Positions 7,034 through 15,004 are shown, counted from the stretch's first letter. The stretch is DNA of 15,956 nucleotides from Planctomicrobium sp. (GCA_018659505.1 JABJMI010000556.1:1-15956); one strand, 5' to 3'. Numbers and translations are program-made. Notes: a model not told the origin generated them from the letters alone.

Positions 7034-7140
7034 CAGAGTAGGCTGATCTAGACGAATTTGCGTATCCCAGCATTCACACGAGATGTGCATTTCTGGGTTA
7101 GGTCGATCATCATCAGGGCGTTTCCGGATGATGGAAGTCC

Positions 7141-7165
7141 ATTTGACTTCGCCAACCCAGCCCAC
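7141..7165. repeat. 25-bp repeat, copy 2
   Basis: ATTTGACTTCGCCAACCCAG followed by CCCAC, 22 of 25 matches to 6649-6673 in the same orientation. It ends four bases before the hairpin repeat at 7169. Confidence 0.7.
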
Positions 7166-7168
7166 GGT

Positions 7169-7193
7169 TCTGTCTGGTGAAACCGGACCTACG
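7169..7193. repeat. Hairpin repeat TCTGGT/ACCGGA + CCTACG, copy 1
   Basis: GTCTGGTGAAACCGGACCTA then CGAT: TCTGGT and ACCGGA pair (one G-T) around a GAA loop, followed by CCTACG. The second copy, at 7588-7611, has the same orientation and a TTT loop. On the minus strand the stop codon of the 7189-7599 open frame falls inside this element. Confidence 0.65.
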
Positions 7194-7599
7194 ATCCTTT
7201 ATCGTTGCCCCATCTGTTGTTTGAAAGACCGTAATTAGCTGCGATATTCAGGGCAGTTTCAACACGTTCGACCAGATGCAACGGGGAAGAAATGTATACA
7301 TGGGTCATAAAAGTACCATTGTCGTTGGCGATCGAAATTGAAAGCGACTCGACGCCAGCGAATTCGTAATCGAAACGTCGATCGGATTCGGCCTCAGTGC
7401 CTTCAATGCCATTTGAGATCGCTTCAGAATCGGAGTCATCAAACGCATAGCACACGAAGCCAGCGAGAATTTGGCATAGAGGCAGTAGGTTTGATGTCGG
7501 GATGTAAGAGTCGTGGTCCTGAATCAGGTAGACTCCTAATTTTGTGAAGAGAAGTAATACAGGTTTAGCGGTCTTCAGATTGCTCAGTCCCGTCTGGTT
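7189..7599 (-). pseudogene. Probable 5'-truncated gene remnant, 136 codons open
   Basis: The conventional frame from a GTG at 7455 gives 88 residues (VCYAFDDSDSEAISNGIEG..., ending NNRWGNDKGS). Reading further upstream, the same frame stays open for 48 more codons to a TAA at 7600-7602. That added part is protein-like (KPVLLLFTKLGVYLIQDHDS, then IPTSNLLPLCQILAGF) but has no ATG, GTG or TTG. It therefore looks like the C-terminal part of a longer protein whose 5' end was lost where the hairpin repeat (7588-7611) now lies. The stop codon is also inside a repeat copy (7169-7193). It has no membrane helix and a strand-rich middle (VESLSISIANDNGTFMTHVY). The family is not recognised. If it is still expressed, 7189-7455 is the most likely product. 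Confidence 0.5.
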
Positions 7600-7611
7600 T
7601 TACCGGACATA
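7588..7611. repeat. Hairpin repeat TCTGGT/ACCGGA, copy 2; possible terminator of the TPR gene
   Basis: CCGTCTGGTTTTACCGGACA then TACA: TCTGGT and ACCGGA form the stem around a TTT loop. It lies 7 bases beyond the stop of the TPR-redoxin gene and could stop or stabilise its transcript. It closely matches 7169-7193. Confidence 0.6.
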
Positions 7612-7617
7612 CAGATC

Positions 7618-9996
7618 TCACTCAGCAGCAGTAACGTTTGGTTCTGCTGGGGTGCTTTGAGTGGCTGGGATCTCCAAAAGTCTTTGGGCTTCTTTGAGTA
7701 AGAACTCGGGTTCCATGAAGGGTTCGTAGCTGATGTCTTGCCAGCGGAGTTTACCGGATTCGTCGATGAGGAAGGTTCCGTGCAATTCGTCCTCTTCGAA
7801 GTCGTCGTAACAGCGATACTTTTTGAAGATATCGAGATCAGAGTTGGAAACGAGTGGGAACGGGAACGCTCCTTTGTCGTAGTTTTCGTGTGACATCTTA
7901 AGATCAACGGGAGTGTCGGTACTGATCGCAATCAATGATATCCCGGCTTCTTCGAACTTCTTTGCCATGGGGGCGAATTTCTGTAATTGTTCAGCACAGT
8001 GTAAACAGCCGTAACCGAGGTAGAAGATGACGACCACTGGTTTGCCGGAATAGTCAGCGAGAGAATGCTTTTTCTGTTGATAATCAAGAAGAGCAAATTC
8101 GGGGGCGGCACTTGGTGACCAGCGGAATGGTCCTAGTTCGTCTAATGAAGGACGTGTTCCAAAGTCTTCTGGAATTGTCCGCTCTTTTCGCCAGTCATTT
8201 TCGAAACCGAGTTCGAGTGCGATTGGTTGCAGTTGTTGAAAGACAGGAGCTTGCAGCGAGATGTCTGAAGAGATTTCGCGGAGTTGCTCGAAGGTCTTCT
8301 TTGCATCCTCTTTCTTGTCTGCTTCCCATTGCACAAGAACTTTCCAGGCGAGCGGGACGGTTTCATTTTCATTGCCCGACACTTCTTTATTGACTGTTTC
8401 AATTGCCTTCTTATCGTCGTCGGCTAGCTGTTGAATTCTTGCTAACCAGCCTTTATTGAAGGAACTCACCTTCGCAAAAGAGTCCGCTGCATCAGCGTAA
8501 GCTTGATGTGCGTAGTGTAAATGTCCTTCGAGTTCGTTGACTGCTGTTTCTAACGATCGAATCTTTGAGCCGAAACTACGCTTCGCTTGTTCACCAGCTG
8601 CCTTCTGTCCTTTTTCGTCTTTCTTTTCGGTCTTTGCCTTCTCGATAGCTTTCTGTTCAGCCTCGTCTCTTTTGAGCTCTAAGGCAGCGAGGTCTTTTTT
8701 GAGTGTCGTGAGGATGTCGCTACCACCTAAGACGTCGTTAGTTTGGAACTTTGCGGTTGCCAGCAGGACGTTTCTTTTCAATTGTTCGGTTTCAACATCA
8801 GTAGGTTCGAGGTATCGCGTTTCAGCGAGTTTCAAAACTTCGTCCCACATCTGAAAGGTACTAAGCGTCCCCATGAGACGCATACGGCCATATTTCGTAC
8901 TGCCGCTCCTATTGAGTGTATTGTGCTTCGGGTGTCGCGGTAGGTCGATCATGTTCATCGCCAGATCAAGTGCCGAATCGGCACGACCAATATGAATCAG
9001 GTTGCGGATCAGCCATTCGTTATTATGAGCGAAGTTATGAATCTGATCTGGTAGCACACCATCTCGCATCATATAGGCATGGTCGGTTCTCGCTGAGGCT
9101 TCCTGCTGCCAGACGGCATCGTGATACCGTTTGAGTCGCGAATAGATATGACCGGGCATGTGCCACATGTGTGCGATTCCGGGAGCACTTGCTCCACAAT
9201 TTGCAGCGGAGTTCAAAGCGCTCTCAGCTCGTTCGTAATCCCAAAGATGGATGCGAAAGTGATGGCAAGGATGGAGCGGATTCTCTGCCAGTATCGAATT
9301 CAATAAAGCATCGACTGCGTAGTAGCTGCTGATTGGAAGTCCTTTCGAGCGGTTCTCGTAAAGAGCCAATCCGAGGAACGCCTTCGCTTCGATATCTTCG
9401 GGAAACTTGTGCAGGATTCCTTCATAGGCTTTGACGAGTGTTTGTCGACGTTTTTTGTCTTCTTCTCGTTCTTTGTTGCGATCTGGTTTCTCGCCTTCTT
9501 TCTTTTCTTTTTCTTTTAAGAAGGCAGCGAATGCTTCGATATACATTTTCTCCCGTTCAGTGACCTTCTCTTTTCGTTTAACGGCTTCCTCTATGAATCC
9601 ACGAGCACGTTTTTGGTTATTTTTGTTCGACATTGCCATCCCCCAATAGGCGATGGCACATTCAGGATCGAGGGTGGCAGCCTGCCGAAAAGATCGCTCC
9701 GATTCAAAGAACCAGAACCCGTGGAGTTGACCGACTCCCTGATCGATGAACTTCTGTACTTCTTCCGTCTCGCAAGTCGCTGGGAAATGGACATTGCTTG
9801 TCCCAGACATTAGATAAGCAGCCTGTCGCGGACCTTCGTTAAAGCTGTCTCCATGCAGAGAATGACCAGCTGGCAGTTCATCGGGAGATGTCTCTTCCAC
9901 CTTAGAATCACTGCTGGTTGCTTCTTCCGCAGAGACTGGAAGAGCTGAAAACAATGAAAGAATGAATAACGTAAGTAGATATAGCGCAGGTCGCAT
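7618..9996 (-). CDS. Exported TPR protein with C-terminal thioredoxin-fold (AhpC/TSA-redoxin) domain
   Basis: From the ATG at 9996 the product has 792 residues; an AAGGTG Shine-Dalgarno lies 6 nt before it, so this start is preferred over the GTG at 10005. Residue numbers below count from that GTG. A signal peptide covers about 1-26 (ALYLLTLFILSLFSALPVSA), so the protein leaves the cytoplasm. Residues about 80-520 are helical, TPR-like repeats (for example ATLDPECAIAYWGMAMSN), with His-rich motifs HPCHHF (245-250), HMWHMPGHIY (279-288) and HNFAHN (323-328). A charged coiled coil lies near 437-475. The end (about 635-780) is a redoxin domain: PEFALLDYQQKKHSLADYSG, then GYGCLHCAEQL with Cys667 and Cys670, as in thioredoxin/TlpA active sites. 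It probably senses or repairs thiols in the periplasm, perhaps with a bound metal or haem, but the substrate is unknown. It is monocistronic. Confidence 0.85.
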   Translation of the reverse strand: MRPALYLLTLFILSLFSALPVSAEEATSSDSKVEETSPDELPAGHSLHGDSFNEGPRQAAYLMSGTSNVHFPATCETEEVQKFIDQGVGQLHGFWFFESERSFRQAATLDPECAIAYWGMAMSNKNNQKRARGFIEEAVKRKEKVTEREKMYIEAFAAFLKEKEKKEGEKPDRNKEREEDKKRRQTLVKAYEGILHKFPEDIEAKAFLGLALYENRSKGLPISSYYAVDALLNSILAENPLHPCHHFRIHLWDYERAESALNSAANCGASAPGIAHMWHMPGHIYSRLKRYHDAVWQQEASARTDHAYMMRDGVLPDQIHNFAHNNEWLIRNLIHIGRADSALDLAMNMIDLPRHPKHNTLNRSGSTKYGRMRLMGTLSTFQMWDEVLKLAETRYLEPTDVETEQLKRNVLLATAKFQTNDVLGGSDILTTLKKDLAALELKRDEAEQKAIEKAKTEKKDEKGQKAAGEQAKRSFGSKIRSLETAVNELEGHLHYAHQAYADAADSFAKVSSFNKGWLARIQQLADDDKKAIETVNKEVSGNENETVPLAWKVLVQWEADKKEDAKKTFEQLREISSDISLQAPVFQQLQPIALELGFENDWRKERTIPEDFGTRPSLDELGPFRWSPSAAPEFALLDYQQKKHSLADYSGKPVVVIFYLGYGCLHCAEQLQKFAPMAKKFEEAGISLIAISTDTPVDLKMSHENYDKGAFPFPLVSNSDLDIFKKYRCYDDFEEDELHGTFLIDESGKLRWQDISYEPFMEPEFLLKEAQRLLEIPATQSTPAEPNVTAAE

Positions 9997-10409
9997 TGGT
10001 GTCACCTTGGTGTTTCAAATCGCAGATAGAATCTCCAGAGCACTTCCAATGCTTCTCTTGTCCGCGAAGTACGTTTTCACAAGTCTATACGCTCACGCCA
10101 CGAGACAGAACGGTAAAGATGAATTTTCAGTTTAGTCTAGCTTGAACTGGAAGGCAGCGAGTGTCAAGGATTAGTCACTTTCAATGACAGATTGAGAGCA
10201 CAGAGTTCGTCGGTTAGGGGCAAGGGTAAGAGGATACGAACCGACTTGAATGTTTGCTGTGGAGCTTCAGTTCTCTATAGATTGTAGATTTCTTGACGAC
10301 CCGCGAACTGTTTTCGATGCATTGGAAGTCCAGCGGGTAGCACACAAGATGTGTGCTGCGAAGCGAAACTTGATTCATTGACAACGAGTTCCGAAGGAAA
10401 TGTAAGCTA
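9997..10409. other. Intergenic region upstream of the TPR-redoxin gene
   Basis: No gene is seen in this stretch of about 410 bases. GTCGGTT at 10209-10215 and AACCGAC at 10239-10245 form a 7-bp inverted repeat around a G-rich loop containing TAGGGGCAAGGGTA, related to the G-rich patch at 2527-2556. The strong hairpin at 10339-10357 is listed separately. The promoter of the TPR gene must be here, but no convincing box pair was found. Confidence 0.45.
10339..10357. repeat. Perfect 8-bp stem hairpin AGCACACA/TGTGTGCT
   Basis: AGCACACA (10339-10346), loop AGA, TGTGTGCT (10350-10357). It lies 52 bases beyond the stop of the small membrane protein gene (minus strand) and could act as its 3' structure, though no T-run follows. 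Related weaker hairpins are at 5435-5448 and 7075-7088 (CACACGAGATGTGC). Confidence 0.65.
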
Positions 10410-10901
10410 TTACCTTACCATTACTTCCAGTCCGGATGCTGATTGTAGAAATTCCAGATTTTCTTTGAAGTGCGTTTCTGAATTACCTTGCCAGGCGAGA
10501 ACTTGTTCGTTGATCCCTTTGGTCAGCCAAATTTGATAAGAGCCACCTAGCCACGGGAAGAAGTTGTCGAGAATCGAACCGAAGATGATCGCCAGCGCAC
10601 CGAACATCATCATCTCCCCGTAAGTTGTTTGTGCAGCGTGAGTGACTTCAATTCTTGAATACCGGCTGAACTTGAACGAGGTCGGAGGACGATCAATGAA
10701 GGCGACCGTCCAGCGTTGCTTGATCATTCCGGGACTAACGCGAAACCGGCGATAGGTCCCAATGATTAGCGGAATCAAGAGTGACACTCCGATTTTCTCT
10801 CCCCAATGCCGACCGCAATAGAGAGCGAGTAACGTCAGAAGAATCCAAACGACTATTCGAACATGACGTTTAGGAACCGGTGAAAGATTTTGCCCTGCCA
10901 A
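10410..10901 (-). CDS. Small membrane protein of unknown function
   Basis: A 163-residue protein read from a TTG at 10901; a TAA lies three codons upstream and no other start occurs before residue 59, so this start is nearly forced. AGGT lies about 9 nt before it. Two close hydrophobic helices, about residues 14-30 (VRIVVWILLTLLALYCG) and 36-49, are followed by a soluble stretch, RRFRVSPGMIKQRWTVAFID and RPPTSFKFSRYSRIEVTHAA, and a third helix at about 96-112. The tail has a beta segment, SYQIWLTKGINEQVLAWQGN. The central 'FS.YSRIEV' and the tail resemble a PH-like domain of bacterial inner-membrane proteins, but the resemblance is faint. The family is not recognised and neighbours give no clue. 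Confidence 0.75.
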   Translation of the reverse strand: MAGQNLSPVPKRHVRIVVWILLTLLALYCGRHWGEKIGVSLLIPLIIGTYRRFRVSPGMIKQRWTVAFIDRPPTSFKFSRYSRIEVTHAAQTTYGEMMMFGALAIIFGSILDNFFPWLGGSYQIWLTKGINEQVLAWQGNSETHFKENLEFLQSASGLEVMVR

Positions 10902-11051
10902 GATCGTTTACCTGTGCTAATGAATAGTTGAAGGTATTGGTAGCGAGTGATAAATAATTGTCTGTAGCTTCTAGCTCCCGTACTGCGGCTGAGTGACATG
11001 GAACTTATTACCGCTTATTGATTGTCCGTGTTACCGTAGGTTCAATTTGTT

Positions 11052-11141
11052 CCCCTCATCCTAACCTTCTCCCCACAGCAAAGCTGCTGGCGAGAATGAA
11101 TATTGAATGTGGGGAGAAGGGACATCGGTTCGCTTCGCTCA
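11052..11141. repeat. Dispersed ~90-bp repeat with inverted ends, copy 2
   Basis: It opens CCCCTCATCCTAACCTTCTC (identical to copy 1 at 1425) and closes GTGGGGAGAAGGGACATCGG then TTCGCTTCGCTCA. The centre differs from copy 1 and holds its own CAGC/GCTG hairpin. The shared ends and variable centre suggest a structured mobile repeat rather than a gene. Confidence 0.8.
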
Positions 11142-11396
11142 TTTGTACCAACAGTTGATGCCTCCACATCACGAAGCCGCAGCCACGAGGCATGCGACAG
11201 TTATTTCCCGCTCGATGCTTAGTTCTCTATACGCTCGCTTAACGTTAATGGATCAAAACAATCTTCGCGACTTTGGCAGATTTGAAAATCTATTCCAGCT
11301 TTCGTTCCAACATCTTAGGCGTACACAGCGTAGTTTCTTATACATATCTGATTGCTCTTTTCAAGAGCGGATTATTCACTACGAATCACGATTTAG
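11142..11396. other. Gene-free region upstream of the 595-aa membrane protein
   Basis: ATGCCTC (11158-11164) and GAGGCAT (11187-11193) make a 7-bp inverted repeat directly after the dispersed repeat. GCTCTT/AAGAGC at 11354-11368 is a perfect 6-bp stem with a TTC loop, 28 bases before the next start codon. No open frame here is convincing. Confidence 0.5.
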
Positions 11397-13184
11397 ATGA
11401 TGAGGGTTGCGATGAACGTATCCAGTCCTGACGATGAATTTACGCCGGTTGAGAAGAACCGACCTTCTGTTGAAGAGACTCAGCAGCAATCGAGTTGGCT
11501 CTCCCGACGACTTTCCACCGAGAATCCATTCTATCTGCTGAGCGCAGCGTTTGTCATTCACAGTACAGGGTTATCGCTCGATGGCGGTCTTCCATTGCAG
11601 GTGCTGTTGTCGCTGATCGGTGGATATCTGTTGCTGTTGGTCATCATCAGTTTGGGAATCGTTCATTTCTGGAAAGTCTGGGATGATGCCCGTTCGATCT
11701 TCTTGATTCTCATCTTACTGATGCTGGAATTATCGATCTGTTTTGATCAGGCAATTTCACAGAAGCAAGTTGGCGCAGTCTACAGCTTGTTAGCGATTGC
11801 GGCAGCGTCGTTGCTAGTAGCGGAATCGATATTGCGAATCCTGAAAATACGGTTGCCGGGCATCTATCGCATTCCATTATACCTTCAGCTCAGTCTGGCG
11901 ATGTTGGCATCTTTGATTCCGATGGTCTTTTCGAGTTCAGAAGATGGAATGCTGGTTCGCTGGGCGATTTATGGAGTCAGTCTGTTGGCAGGTCTTTCGA
12001 TGCTGACGCTCATCCCAGCGATACGGACATCGCGAGAACGAGTTGAATTCCATGGCTGTCCCTGGATATGGCCGTATCATCCTTGGTCGCTATTTGTGAT
12101 TGTGTGGTGCTGTTTGGGGTTTCGACTTTACTTGTTGACGATCTCGTTTGATCCGGTGATAGAACTTTCTTCCGCCGCTGCGTATGCGGGCATGGGCGGG
12201 ATCTTCGGTGGGTATTTACTGACTCCGATGATCATGGGGATTTCATGGTTACTGCTGGAAGCTGCGATTGCTCATCGCCATTGGTTCATGCAGACACTTG
12301 CCTTGTCACTTCCTTTTGGGTGCATCGCTTTGAGCGTTCAGCCATGGAATGCGAACTCTGCACTGCGAGGTTTTGTCGCTGAGCATACGGCGTTCTTTGG
12401 GTCTCCAGTTTGGGTCGCTGCGATGTTCAGTGTTCTGTTTTACTTTGTTGCCTGGAAACGAAGAGTTCCTTTTGCGAGGCGAAGTCTAGTTGTTGCAATG
12501 TTGTTGATGTGCAAAATATCTCCGACGACGAATCACTGGGAAACAATTCGCTGGCAGGCAGGTGAGCAGGTCAATCTCTATTGGTTGTTTGCAGTTGTTG
12601 GATTCTTGATCTTAGTTGGATTGCAACGAAAAAATTCCCGCTTTCTATTAGAGAGTGTTGGTTGGTTGCTCATCGGTTTAGGAGCACGTGACCTGTTTGA
12701 CGGTTGGATTTTCTCTCCGATGGAGATTCAATTCCATCTGTTTGCTTTGAGTATCATAATGCTGAGCATGTGGTTCCGTGACGAAGCGATGGAAGAATTC
12801 AAAGTTCTGCTCATCTGGTATCTGGTGCTTGCGAGTGGGCGGATGGTGTTGCATTCATTTCTTGGAATTCGCCCGCTCATGTTGCCATCAGCGGATTTAT
12901 TCATTCTCGCGATTATGGCGGCGACGATGAATTACTTTCATCATCAGCAAGGCTTTAAGGCGACAGCGATTTTTGTCGCGAGTTGTTGCTATGCCAGTTG
13001 GCTAGCTGAAGGAGGTAGGTTTCTGACCGATGAAGTGAACTGGAGAGGAATGCAACAATTTTTAATCGGTCTTGGTCTCTTACACCTGGGAGTTCTCGCG
13101 AGTGCCTGGAAAGGAGGATTCTTTCACAAGTGGATTTCATACGCCGGAATCGATCCTGAGGAAGAGTCGAGTTCGATTGGATGA
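11397..13184 (+). CDS. Large multi-spanning membrane protein of unknown function
   Basis: A 595-residue protein with a short soluble N-terminus (about 40 residues, rich in Ser, Glu and Gln) followed by roughly 17-19 hydrophobic helices almost without loops, for example QVLLSLIGGYLLLLVIISLG (about 68-87) and SIFLILILLMLELSICF. The last ~15 residues are acidic (DPEEESSSIG). There is no signal peptide, enzymatic motif or nucleotide-binding site. Such helix-packed proteins include transporters and O-antigen-ligase-like or oligosaccharide-modifying proteins, but none of their signatures was recognised. The start is uncertain: ATGs at 11397, 11400 and 11412 are in frame, and only the third has a purine-rich stretch (TGAGGG) at a usable distance. 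The gene is alone and converges with the DUF1559 gene. Confidence 0.8.
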   Translation: MMRVAMNVSSPDDEFTPVEKNRPSVEETQQQSSWLSRRLSTENPFYLLSAAFVIHSTGLSLDGGLPLQVLLSLIGGYLLLLVIISLGIVHFWKVWDDARSIFLILILLMLELSICFDQAISQKQVGAVYSLLAIAAASLLVAESILRILKIRLPGIYRIPLYLQLSLAMLASLIPMVFSSSEDGMLVRWAIYGVSLLAGLSMLTLIPAIRTSRERVEFHGCPWIWPYHPWSLFVIVWCCLGFRLYLLTISFDPVIELSSAAAYAGMGGIFGGYLLTPMIMGISWLLLEAAIAHRHWFMQTLALSLPFGCIALSVQPWNANSALRGFVAEHTAFFGSPVWVAAMFSVLFYFVAWKRRVPFARRSLVVAMLLMCKISPTTNHWETIRWQAGEQVNLYWLFAVVGFLILVGLQRKNSRFLLESVGWLLIGLGARDLFDGWIFSPMEIQFHLFALSIIMLSMWFRDEAMEEFKVLLIWYLVLASGRMVLHSFLGIRPLMLPSADLFILAIMAATMNYFHHQQGFKATAIFVASCCYASWLAEGGRFLTDEVNWRGMQQFLIGLGLLHLGVLASAWKGGFFHKWISYAGIDPEEESSSIG

Positions 13185-13227
13185 AAACAATTTGATCACC
13201 TTACGGTTCAGAGCAAACTCACCCTGT

Positions 13228-13266
13228 AAAAACAGGCTACGAAATCTTACTTGATGACGTAGCCTG
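13228..13266 (-). terminator. Intrinsic terminator of the DUF1559 gene
   Basis: CAGGCTACG (13233-13241) and CGTAGCCTG (13258-13266) form a perfect 9-bp stem with a 16-nt loop. Read on the minus strand the stem is followed at once by TTTTT, and it begins 39 bases after the stop codon at 13305. A smaller hairpin, CCTGT/ACAGG at 13223-13236, shares bases with one arm, so the two structures exclude each other. On the plus strand no T-run follows, so it favours the minus-strand gene. Confidence 0.8.
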
Positions 13267-13304
13267 CTGAATTCAATGAAATTCTTCTCTCTTTTCACGA
13301 GCAG

Positions 13305-14219
13305 TTAAAATTCTCCAATGACCTCTCCACCGTTTCTGGTTGCTAGACCCTGGAAGAGACCTTCGTCAATATTTTGACTGATGAAGCGAACAGAGCCATC
13401 ACCCAATACGAATTGTGCTCCGCCGACGTGTGAGCTACCAAAATCTTCTGGGTGTGCGAACTCGTTTGGTGGATGTTCGGCGTGTCCGAGAATTCTGGCG
13501 ATCTCTTCTTCGACTTCAGGCAATGCTCCGGTCCAGGTGGCGTAGAATGATTCGTTAGTAGATGGTTCCAGAAAAGTTGTTCGTTCTCCTACGACGATCG
13601 TTGAACTTGATCCATCAGTAAAATCACGGAAACCGACTCTACTGAGATGAAAGAAGGCTCCATCACTGACACATTGACCGGATGAGGTCACAGGAGCCGT
13701 CCCCGCTGCGTTTTCACAATCGTGAAGCTCGACTGTTCCAAAGACAGCTGCATAGTTCGCTGTCGAGAGTTGGATATCAACTCCGTTACGATCAGGTGTC
13801 AGAAAGGTTTCCGGTTTTGGATCGCTGGGGCATTGAAATGTCGGTAGAACATGACTGAGTAAGTCTCGATTGGGAGCGACATCCATCGCGACAGTGAAAT
13901 CCATTTGCTGATACAACGGAGCCTGATCCATATACGGGAGCAACATTGTTCCCCAGCCAAAACCACTTTCGCCCTCGATATTGGGACTGTTGTTTTCAAC
14001 TGCAATCCAACCGGGAGGAAACGCGTTGTGCACATCGTGATAATTGTGTAGTGAAATGCCGATTTGCTTGAGGTTGTTTTTGCAGGTTGAACGGCGGGCT
14101 GCTTCCCGGGCCTGCTGGACAGCTGGCAAGAGAAGAGCAATCAAGATCGCAATAATGGCGATCACAACCAGGAGTTCAATCAGAGTGAACCCCTTTCGTG
14201 TACGTTTAGGTTTATTCAT
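13305..14219 (-). CDS. DUF1559 prepilin-like secreted protein
   Basis: A complete 304-residue protein of the DUF1559 family, typical of Planctomycetes. The N-terminus [18 protein letters not shown] is a type IV prepilin signal: peptidase cleavage after Gly10, Phe11 to be methylated, Glu15, then a hydrophobic helix to about 33. The family hallmark [20 protein letters not shown] follows, then [14 protein letters not shown]. The C-terminal H-X9-DG motif is present (His264 in [12 protein letters not shown], Asp274-Gly275). Such proteins are exported and anchored or assembled in a pseudopilus-like structure at the cell surface; individual roles are unknown. GGAG lies 8 nt before the ATG at 14219. 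Upstream, TTGATT and TCTATT (14260-14265 and 14238-14243, 16-bp spacer on the minus strand) are a plausible promoter. Transcription ends at the hairpin at 13228-13266. Confidence 0.95.
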   Translation of the reverse strand: MNKPKRTRKGFTLIELLVVIAIIAILIALLLPAVQQAREAARRSTCKNNLKQIGISLHNYHDVHNAFPPGWIAVENNSPNIEGESGFGWGTMLLPYMDQAPLYQQMDFTVAMDVAPNRDLLSHVLPTFQCPSDPKPETFLTPDRNGVDIQLSTANYAAVFGTVELHDCENAAGTAPVTSSGQCVSDGAFFHLSRVGFRDFTDGSSSTIVVGERTTFLEPSTNESFYATWTGALPEVEEEIARILGHAEHPPNEFAHPEDFGSSHVGGAQFVLGDGSVRFISQNIDEGLFQGLATRNGGEVIGEF

Positions 14220-14237
14220 GGTAATTCTCCAGATAAA

Positions 14238-14265
14238 AATAGAATGAAAGATAGGAATGAATCAA
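14238..14265 (-). promoter_or_regulatory. Candidate promoter of the DUF1559 gene
   Basis: On the minus strand TTGATT (rc of 14260-14265) and TCTATT (rc of 14238-14243) are separated by 16 bases, and the start codon follows 18 bases after the second box. Both boxes are partial matches to sigma-70 consensus. Confidence 0.3.
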
Positions 14266-14518
14266 AGTGTTTTCGGCGCGTGCCTCAAACGGAATGAATT
14301 TATAAATGGTCGTCTGACGTGCAGAGACTTCTTGATTTGTAGATGAGAGCAATTTCATCCAAAACGTCGAAGCGAATCCGTTCTAAGATTAGCTTTTGGA
14401 TGCTGAAACAAGCCTTTTGTAGGCTTACGGAAGTTCGAACACACATAATGCGGCTCACAATTCAGTGGGCAGCTCATGTGCTCGAATCATCATGCTCTCA
14501 GAACTTCATTAGCGAAAT

Positions 14519-14977
14519 TCAAACGAGCGGTGGACCACGGATAGAGAAGTGATCTTGCGTTGTCAGAGTAAGAATGATGCCTTCTGGATCTGGAGCGAAC
14601 TCGACAGATTCATTGCCACTTAAGCAAACTGGTGATTGAGTCTCACCAAGACTTTTTCCAACAAAGAGGCAAATTTCGCACTCATCGTCTGGATGTGGAT
14701 GTCCTGGACAGTGTTGGTGACCGGAGTGATCATTAATCTTGTGGTGCGAATGTCCTGCTGCGTGATCGTCGTGGCTGTGATGATGCCCGTGCGGGTCGTC
14801 TCCGTGTGAGTGGGAGCAACTGTGCTGATCTTTCGCTTGTGACTGTTCGAAATGAGCATTGACAGCGACTGAATCAGCGAGGTGGTGCAGCGGTGAATGC
14901 AGCCATTGAGTCAACGTGAGCATTGCAAACGCTGCAATACTCATCAGAAGAGCCAAATTTGTACTTTTTCGCTGCAT
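14519..14977 (-). CDS. His-rich, membrane-anchored putative metal-binding protein
   Basis: From the ATG at 14977 (MQRKSTNLALLMSIAAFAML) the product has 152 residues. A GTG at 15007 and an ATG at 14986 are in frame, but the GTG overlaps an 18-bp palindrome that looks like an operator, so an internal ATG is preferred. A single hydrophobic segment at about 7-24 acts as signal anchor or signal peptide. Residues 52-95 hold 17 histidines in 44 residues with Asp, Gly and two Cys (for example HSHGDDPHGHHHSHDDH). CEIC follows at 100-103, and the chain ends in the SIRGPPLV tail seen in small DUF2946-like proteins often found near metal efflux genes. The protein probably binds zinc, nickel, copper or cobalt in the periplasm. 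No transporter is next to it here. Confidence 0.7.
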   Translation of the reverse strand: MQRKSTNLALLMSIAAFAMLTLTQWLHSPLHHLADSVAVNAHFEQSQAKDQHSCSHSHGDDPHGHHHSHDDHAAGHSHHKINDHSGHQHCPGHPHPDDECEICLFVGKSLGETQSPVCLSGNESVEFAPDPEGIILTLTTQDHFSIRGPPLV

Positions 14978-15004
14978 GTTTATCATTAAAAACGAAGAGA
15001 ACCT

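Noticed and set aside
6863..7165. Minus-strand frame with a protein-like stretch (RPNPEMHISCECWDTQIRL)
   Set aside because: It overlaps the antitoxin gene in antisense, contains the 25-bp repeat at its start, and has no start signal; treated as repeat-derived. A protein search could overturn this.
8112..8854. Plus-strand open frames inside the TPR-redoxin gene
   Set aside because: They are antisense to a long, clearly coding frame with a signal peptide and a redoxin motif.
14343..14552. Plus-strand frame of 69 codons in the gap between the DUF1559 and His-rich genes
   Set aside because: No ribosome binding site, no recognisable domain, and it runs antisense into the end of the His-rich gene.
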